A stretch of 64,000 nucleotides of DNA from UBA3941 sp002385665. GTDB taxonomy: Bacteria; Bacillota; Clostridia; Caldicoprobacterales; UBA3941. The notes beneath the pieces were generated by a model that was not told where the DNA came from, did no database searches, and saw only the letters and a list, made by a program, of their open reading frames with translations. A program made the translations under genes and the position numbers. This document shows, piece after piece, positions 60,287-64,000 of this stretch; position 1 is the first letter of the stretch, and every line of letters starts with the position of its first letter. The stretch spans positions 1 to 64,000 of the forward strand of contig JBMNFJ010000012.1 of NCBI GenBank assembly GCA_050949255.1, given 5' to 3'.

Positions 60287-61744
60287 TTACCCCTCCACCA
60301 TATTCGATAATTCTTCAATTCCAGCTAGAATCTCTTTTTCTAGATCTTTTATAATAGCTATTATTTCCGTTGGATGGGGATACTCTATCTCTTCATATAC
60401 AATTTCCTTATATTTATTGATAGACAAATCGTAATCATTTTCCCTAATCTCTTCAACATCTACAAAAAAGCTCTGCTCTGTACGCTTTCTTTCTACTTCC
60501 TTCTCTAAATTATTAAACCTTTCAATAATATCGGGAATATCATTATCCTTAATTGGTTGTCTTTTATCATCAAGGCTATATCCATCTGTCTTCATATCAT
60601 AAAACCATACCTTATCAGTGCCACCGGTACCGGTTTTTGTAAAGATTAAAACAGCCGTTGATACTCCTGCATAGGGTTTAAATACTCCACTGGGCATGGA
60701 TATGACTGCTTCCAGCTTGTTATTATCAATCAGTTCCTTCCTGATTTGTTTATGTGCTCTACTACTACCAAATAAAACACCTTCCGGTACAATGGTAGCA
60801 CTCCTCCCACCGCTCTTTAATATCCTAAGGTTTAAAGCAAGAAATAGTAGTTCTGTTTTCTTTGTTTTAGCTACTTTTAATAAATCAGAGTTTACTGATT
60901 CATAATCAAGAGAGCCTTTAAAAGGAGGATTTGCTAGAACTAGTGTATATTTCTCACTGTCTGTATTAGCCTCTGATAAGCTATCCCTATACTCAATCCT
61001 TGGGTTGTCTACCCCGTGTAGAAGCATATTCATAGCCCCAATGCGAAGCATGGTTCTATCCATATCATAGCCAGTAAACATGGCATTATTGAAATGTTCC
61101 CTAATCCCTGCATTTAGAAATAGGTCTGCATGGTTCTCTCTTAAATATTCCTGAGATTCAACCAAGAATCCTGCTGTACCCATAGCCGGATCTGCTATAA
61201 TGTCGGAAGGCGTAGGTTTTACAAGCTCCACCATCATTTTAATTATGTGCCTTGGCGTTCTAAACTGCCCATTGGTACCTGAGGTAGATATTCTCGATAG
61301 TAGATATTCATACAGATCCCCTTTTGTGTCTTTATCTGATAGATCGAGATTATCAATTCCATCAACGATTTTCGATAGCATCTGGGGAGTAGGGATCTTA
61401 AATATTGCATCTTCCATATATCTTGAATAGGCTGAATCTCCATCAGGATGTAGTGATTTTATAAAGGGGAATACTTCATTCATTACAATATCATACATCT
61501 GTGAAGCTTCTCTATTTTTAAATTGACTCCATCTTAAATGCTGCTTATCTTCCGGGAAAATAGGTGTATGTTCAATACCTATAAGCTGTGCGTCAGTTTC
61601 TTTTACCAACTCTACATCATCAAGTTGTTTTATAAATAAAAGATAGGTGAATTGCTCTATAACGTCCAAGGGGTTTGTAATGCCCCCTGTCCAGAAAGTT
61701 TCCCATATCCTATCTACTCTATTTCTAGTCTCTCCTGTCAGCAT
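60287..61744 (-). CDS. hsdM: Type I restriction-modification methyltransferase subunit HsdM
   Basis: The 485-residue N6-adenine methyltransferase protects host DNA. Motif I is IIADPAMGTAGFLVE (about residue 185), motif IV VLANPPFKGSLD (about 270). The N-terminal HsdM helical domain (DRIWETFWTGGITNPLDVIE) is complete. I place the start at the ATG at 61744, behind AAGGA; an in-frame GTG lies four codons upstream. It opens the hsdM-hsdS-hsdR operon. The 190 bases upstream hold the promoter and no gene. Confidence 0.95.
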   Translation of the reverse strand: MLTGETRNRVDRIWETFWTGGITNPLDVIEQFTYLLFIKQLDDVELVKETDAQLIGIEHTPIFPEDKQHLRWSQFKNREASQMYDIVMNEVFPFIKSLHPDGDSAYSRYMEDAIFKIPTPQMLSKIVDGIDNLDLSDKDTKGDLYEYLLSRISTSGTNGQFRTPRHIIKMMVELVKPTPSDIIADPAMGTAGFLVESQEYLRENHADLFLNAGIREHFNNAMFTGYDMDRTMLRIGAMNMLLHGVDNPRIEYRDSLSEANTDSEKYTLVLANPPFKGSLDYESVNSDLLKVAKTKKTELLFLALNLRILKSGGRSATIVPEGVLFGSSRAHKQIRKELIDNNKLEAVISMPSGVFKPYAGVSTAVLIFTKTGTGGTDKVWFYDMKTDGYSLDDKRQPIKDNDIPDIIERFNNLEKEVERKRTEQSFFVDVEEIRENDYDLSINKYKEIVYEEIEYPHPTEIIAIIKDLEKEILAGIEELSNMVEG

Positions 61745-61936
61745 TCTGTCCTTCACTCCATTACAAAATTACATTATTATATACCTAATTCTACAAATTA
61801 TCTTAAAGTCCTTTATATCAATCTTGTCTGAGTGACCGTACTACCTCACGTATAAGAAGAAAAAAGAGTTCTCCAGAATAGCTGTTCTTTCCCTGATTGC
61901 CGTAACTCCCTAAAATCCTCCAATAATATCCTGGAT

Positions 61937-62170
61937 CTAACTCAAACGTTCCAGTACATCTTCAAGGTCATTGATTAGATATTCTACATTAATAGCTTTT
62001 ATCTTCTCTTTGTTCAAAATCTCTCTTTTATAAGTCTTTAATTCTTCAATTAGCAGACAAACAGCTTCCATTTCATCTTTATAGAAATCTCCAAGATTTT
62101 CAAATCCATAAACATCATGAATTGCCCCCCTAAAGTCATTTATTTGCCTACTAGTTGATTTCTTTATCAT
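61937..62170 (-). pseudogene. Remnant of an unknown gene beside the IS1380 element
   Basis: The 77-residue frame (start MIKKSTSRQINDFRGAIHDV) is helical and acidic. It is open for another 24 codons upstream (DNKRRSLADRGIFNKIDTEI) without a start codon, up to the insertion point of the IS1380-family element, so its 5' end has probably been lost. Removing the element does not restore a start, because a TAA appears in frame. The family is not recognised. It may be a tail of a defence-associated gene given its neighbours, but this is a guess. Confidence 0.4.
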
Positions 62171-62244
62171 ATTTACTAATATTTCAGTGTCAATTTTATT
62201 AAAGATGCCTCTATCAGCTAACGATCTTCTCTTATTATCACTAA

Positions 62245-63899
62245 CCCTGAATTATTCATAGAATTAATTTGATTGTTTCCTGAGCGGCATAGGCAGTGCA
62301 TTACCGCTGATATTATCATTCACTTAAAAAGTGAAGGTTTTCTATAGATAAAAGGACCCAACTTTGTTAGAATATAGTTGCAACACCAATACCAAACAAA
62401 GGAGAGTCCCAATGTCTAGTTTAGTTGATGCAGGCTTAGAAAGCAACAGTAAAATAAAGATTAATTTCGATGGCGGTGATTTATCCTCTGATACAGGATT
62501 GTTTCTCTTAAAAGAATTCATCCATAAGGTTGGCCTTGATGATATCGTAGAAGATAACTTTAAAACTAACGATTCCGCCAAGTACCGTTACCATAAGGAT
62601 AACGAAAATCTATTTCAGGAAATCTACCAGACTATAGCCGGCTATTTCCAGGATGATGATGCCGATGAATTCATTAATGATCCCGTATTCAATACCTTGC
62701 TTGAAAAGGATGCCCTGGCTTCACAGCCAACAATGTCAAGGTTCTTTAACCGTATGGATGCTGATACTCTCAATCAGTACGAAGAAATCCATAGAGCCAT
62801 GAGAGAGAGGATTTATTCCATCGAGAACCCCAAGAATATACTCCTTGATATTGACTCTACGCTATTGGGCACCTATGGCAATCAAGAAGGTCAGGCTTTT
62901 AATTATCATTACTCCAGTAACGGCTATCACCCATTACTCTGCTACGATGGGCTTACCGGGGATCTTTTAAAGGCTCAGCTTCGTAATGGTAATGTCTATA
63001 CATCAAGTGGAGTTGTTGAATTTCTCAGGCCGCTGCTCTCGGAGTATATGGATAAATACCCCGGAACGAATATTTTCCTAAGAGGTGACAGCGGCTTTGC
63101 TGCCCCGGAGCTTTTTAGCCTGCTAGAGCAAAACGCCTGCTCTTATGCCATTAGGCTTAAGGCCAATAACGTTCTCTACAAAAAGGCGTCTTACCTGGCA
63201 GACGAACTCGATGATATAACTGCCCTAAACAAGGTTGATTATGCCGTATGCTATGGTCAGTTTAATTATCAGGCCGGAAGCTGGGACTATCCCCGTAGGG
63301 TAGTTGTAAAGGTAGAAAAGCCGGATGGCCAGATGACGTACATGTATACATTTATCGTAACAAATATGGCGCTAAAGCCTAGGGGGCTAATTAAGTTTTA
63401 TTGTAACCGCGGCCGCATGGAAAACTTCATAAAGGAATCTAAAAACGGTTTTGCATTTGATTCTATGAGTAGCAGCAGCAAAATAGTAAATGCTAACCGT
63501 CTGCAGATTGGAGTGCTGGCCTATAATATTTTTAACTGGTTAAGACGGCTTACATTGCCGGATAAGATGCGCAAGTATCAAATAGATACCATAAGGCTTA
63601 AGCTCATTAAGATCGCATCAAGGATAGTGCGCGGTGGCCGTTACTTAACCTTTAAGCTTTGTAGCAGTTGCCCATATAAAAAAGAATTTTATCAAATCCT
63701 GCAAAATATAAGTGGACTCAGGATACAACTGGAATAACAATTTGATGTTCTTTGGCAAGTTCATAAAAACGATTAAATATCTTTACGTGATGGGTGTGCC
63801 TATTTTTAAACCAATCTCGTATAAAAATTCGTATTTATGAACTGCTGGTTAAAAACTAACAATTATGGCAGCGAATTATTCTGCCATGAATAATTCAGG
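62245..63899 (+). mobile_element. IS1380-family insertion sequence with 4-bp target duplication
   Basis: The left end CCTGAATTATTCAT (from 62246) is inverted at the right end as ATGAATAATTCAGG (to 63899). CTAA flanks both sides (62241-62244 and 63900-63903), the 4-bp duplication expected for this family. The 1.65-kb size is typical. The duplication and intact gene suggest a recent insertion. Positions 63904-64000 hold nothing that I can identify. Confidence 0.85.
62412..63737 (+). CDS. IS1380-family transposase
   Basis: The 441-residue DDE transposase has FDGGDLSSDTGLFLLKEFI at the N-terminus, the first catalytic aspartate in ILLDIDSTLLGTYGNQEG, the second in NIFLRGDSGFAAPELFSLL, and the glutamate region FYCNRGRMENFIKESKNGF. 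Those motifs are diagnostic of IS1380. GGAGAGTCCCA precedes the ATG at 62412. No lesion is visible. Confidence 0.94.
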   Translation: MSSLVDAGLESNSKIKINFDGGDLSSDTGLFLLKEFIHKVGLDDIVEDNFKTNDSAKYRYHKDNENLFQEIYQTIAGYFQDDDADEFINDPVFNTLLEKDALASQPTMSRFFNRMDADTLNQYEEIHRAMRERIYSIENPKNILLDIDSTLLGTYGNQEGQAFNYHYSSNGYHPLLCYDGLTGDLLKAQLRNGNVYTSSGVVEFLRPLLSEYMDKYPGTNIFLRGDSGFAAPELFSLLEQNACSYAIRLKANNVLYKKASYLADELDDITALNKVDYAVCYGQFNYQAGSWDYPRRVVVKVEKPDGQMTYMYTFIVTNMALKPRGLIKFYCNRGRMENFIKESKNGFAFDSMSSSSKIVNANRLQIGVLAYNIFNWLRRLTLPDKMRKYQIDTIRLKLIKIASRIVRGGRYLTFKLCSSCPYKKEFYQILQNISGLRIQLE

Positions 63900-64000
63900 C
63901 TAAATTAAAACAATCGAGACAAAGGACTCGGACTAAAAAATATCTCCATCTTTTTTGATTGCTTTTCAGACTTTATGTCTAATTAACTCAAAATAGCAAT

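Overview
The window looks like a chromosomal segment of an anaerobic, flagellated, Gram-positive member of the Bacillota, most likely class Clostridia. The evidence is the gene content and order: a cggR-gapA-pgk-tpiA-gpmI-eno-secG glycolytic operon, a Rex redox repressor, strong AGGAGG-type ribosome binding sites, TTG and GTG starts, late flagellar genes, and no outer-membrane genes. I cannot name a genus. The conserved part of the window is richer in G+C than the accessory left end and the right edge, and nearly all conserved genes lie on the minus strand.

Layout. Positions 1-13278 are an accessory region full of mobile DNA: two coupled serine recombinases, an IS256-family element, two IS3-family elements plus an IS3 remnant, a Crp/Fnr regulator, and wreckage of a DNA methyltransferase, a DUF4357 protein, a resolvase, a ferredoxin and a homing-endonuclease-like gene. 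It stops at the 3' end of ssrA. ssrA (13279-13939) is interrupted in its T-loop by a 305-nt group I intron; removing the intron gives a normal 356-nt tmRNA. Then follow smpB, a metallo-beta-lactamase-fold protein and rnr. From about 18.0 to 25.9 kb lies the glycolytic operon, with a clear promoter and tandem CggR operator at its head. Between 26 and 41 kb are trmL, hsp20, galK, galT, a rhomboid-TPR protease, manA, a VanW protein, a PRC-barrel protein, rex, an ABC-F protein and aconitase. From 42 to 48 kb is a cell-surface block: flgN-like, fliS, fliD, flaG, a bactofilin, an M23 peptidase and a LysM protein with a degenerate MPN domain. From 48 to 56 kb are exported-protein fragments, a phosphoesterase, an ABC exporter, an EEP-family protein and an unusual leucine-rich-repeat/PolC-type PHP fusion. 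A complete type I restriction system (hsdM-hsdS-hsdR) and an IS1380-family element with a 4-bp target duplication close the window.

How the parts work together. The glycolytic operon covers the lower half of glycolysis, probably derepressed by a sugar phosphate acting on CggR. galK and galT feed galactose, and manA feeds mannose, into the same pathway. smpB and ssrA form the ribosome-rescue system, and RNase R is its usual RNA-degrading partner. The surface block makes the filament cap, its chaperones and wall-remodelling factors.

Most notable observations are the intron in the tmRNA T-loop beside a homing-endonuclease remnant, a shared structured palindromic module downstream of the transposase in three insertion sequences of two families, the LRR-PHP fusion, the MPN-TM-LysM protein, and two families of dispersed palindromic intergenic repeats. 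No tRNA, rRNA or CRISPR array was seen.
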